A stretch of DNA of 64,000 bases from Labrys sp. KNU-23 (GTDB lineage Bacteria; Pseudomonadota; Alphaproteobacteria; Rhizobiales; Labraceae): contig NZ_CP043488.1 in NCBI RefSeq assembly GCF_008330945.1, positions 558,001 through 622,000 of the forward strand. Direction: 5' to 3'. The notes below the pieces were generated by a model, which was given only the letters and a program-made list of their open reading frames with translations, was not told where the DNA came from and searched no databases. How positions within the stretch are numbered: position 1 is the first letter of the stretch; each line of letters opens with the position of its first letter. This document shows, one piece after another, positions 63,900 through 64,000 of this stretch. The position numbers and the translations under genes are program-made.

Positions 63900-64000
63900 G
63901 TGAACAATAAACTGGGACTGCACGCCTTTGTCTGGACACCCGGCTGGAGCCACGAACAATGTGCTCGGGCCATCGGGAAGACGGCGGAACTGGGCTATGA
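63900..64000 (+). CDS. Sugar phosphate isomerase/epimerase, 5' end only
   Basis: A GTG at 63900 with GAAGGAAAG upstream opens MNNKLGLHAFVWTPGW and continues to the window edge (about 33 residues). The start resembles D-tagatose/D-psicose 3-epimerases (KLGLHAFVWT). It follows the SDR gene by 35 bases and would be the next gene of the same operon. Confidence 0.7.
   Translation, partial: MNNKLGLHAFVWTPGWSHEQCARAIGKTAELGY

Overview
The window is a GC-rich chromosomal stretch of an alphaproteobacterium. I place it in the Hyphomicrobiales (Rhizobiales), though no rRNA or housekeeping marker fixes the genus. The reasons are a trigger-factor-like domain that reads like rhizobial Tig, an acdS gene divergent from an Lrp-type acdR, many sugar ABC importers with GntR/LacI/DeoR regulators, and a short intergenic repeat (AGAGC...TACCGAAAAG...CCGG) of the kind common in this order. 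No tRNA, rRNA, CRISPR array or phage module was seen.

Region 1 (0-17 kb) is the most unusual part. A type I secretion ATPase (378-2090), its HlyD adaptor (2101-3414) and an unrecognised 437-residue Ala/Gly/Ser-rich protein (3424-4737) form a tight operon. After a gap of 858 bases comes one 9.57-kb gene (5596-15168) for a 3190-residue protein. It has a Sec-type signal peptide, four successive blocks of low-complexity Gly/Asn/Pro repeats, and a C-terminus that is a trigger factor (PPIase plus chaperone domain) without the ribosome-binding domain. A strong hairpin terminator follows, then an exported S41 (CtpA-type) processing protease. I read the locus as a possible secretion/surface-protein module with its own folding domain and protease; that link is inference.

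Region 2 (17-36 kb) is a patchwork. It holds a small GT29-like protein, a cupin, an alpha/beta hydrolase and a lipoprotein. A complete IS4-family element with an 11-bp target duplication sits next to a decayed IS5-type remnant. Then come a carboxymuconolactone-decarboxylase-like protein, an XRE regulator, the acdS/acdR pair (ACC deaminase), a caspase-like protein with WD40-like repeats, a metallophosphoesterase, a MarR-GNAT fusion coupled to an SDR, a DUF2165 membrane protein, and a three-gene operon (binding protein, DAACS symporter, Asp/Glu racemase). Two AT-rich gaps and a broken GlxA/AraC gene mark this as accessory DNA.

Region 3 (36-50.2 kb) is catabolic. A seven-gene minus-strand operon encodes a GntR regulator, esterase, sugar-binding protein, two permeases, a TIM-barrel epimerase and a Gfo/Idh/MocA oxidoreductase. 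Its ATPase is divergent across a dyad operator. Next come a second GntR gene, a flavin-reductase-like protein and two amidohydrolases, one carrying a Tat signal.

Region 4 (50-64 kb) starts with a second broken GlxA gene. It is followed by a 993-residue fusion of a SerC-like aminotransferase and a SerA-like dehydrogenase. A deoxysugar-type set follows (FGGY kinase, DeoR regulator, class II aldolase, SDR) with a repeated TGTCCGA-type operator. A LacI-regulated sugar ABC importer without its own ATPase, an SDR and the start of another sugar epimerase complete the window.
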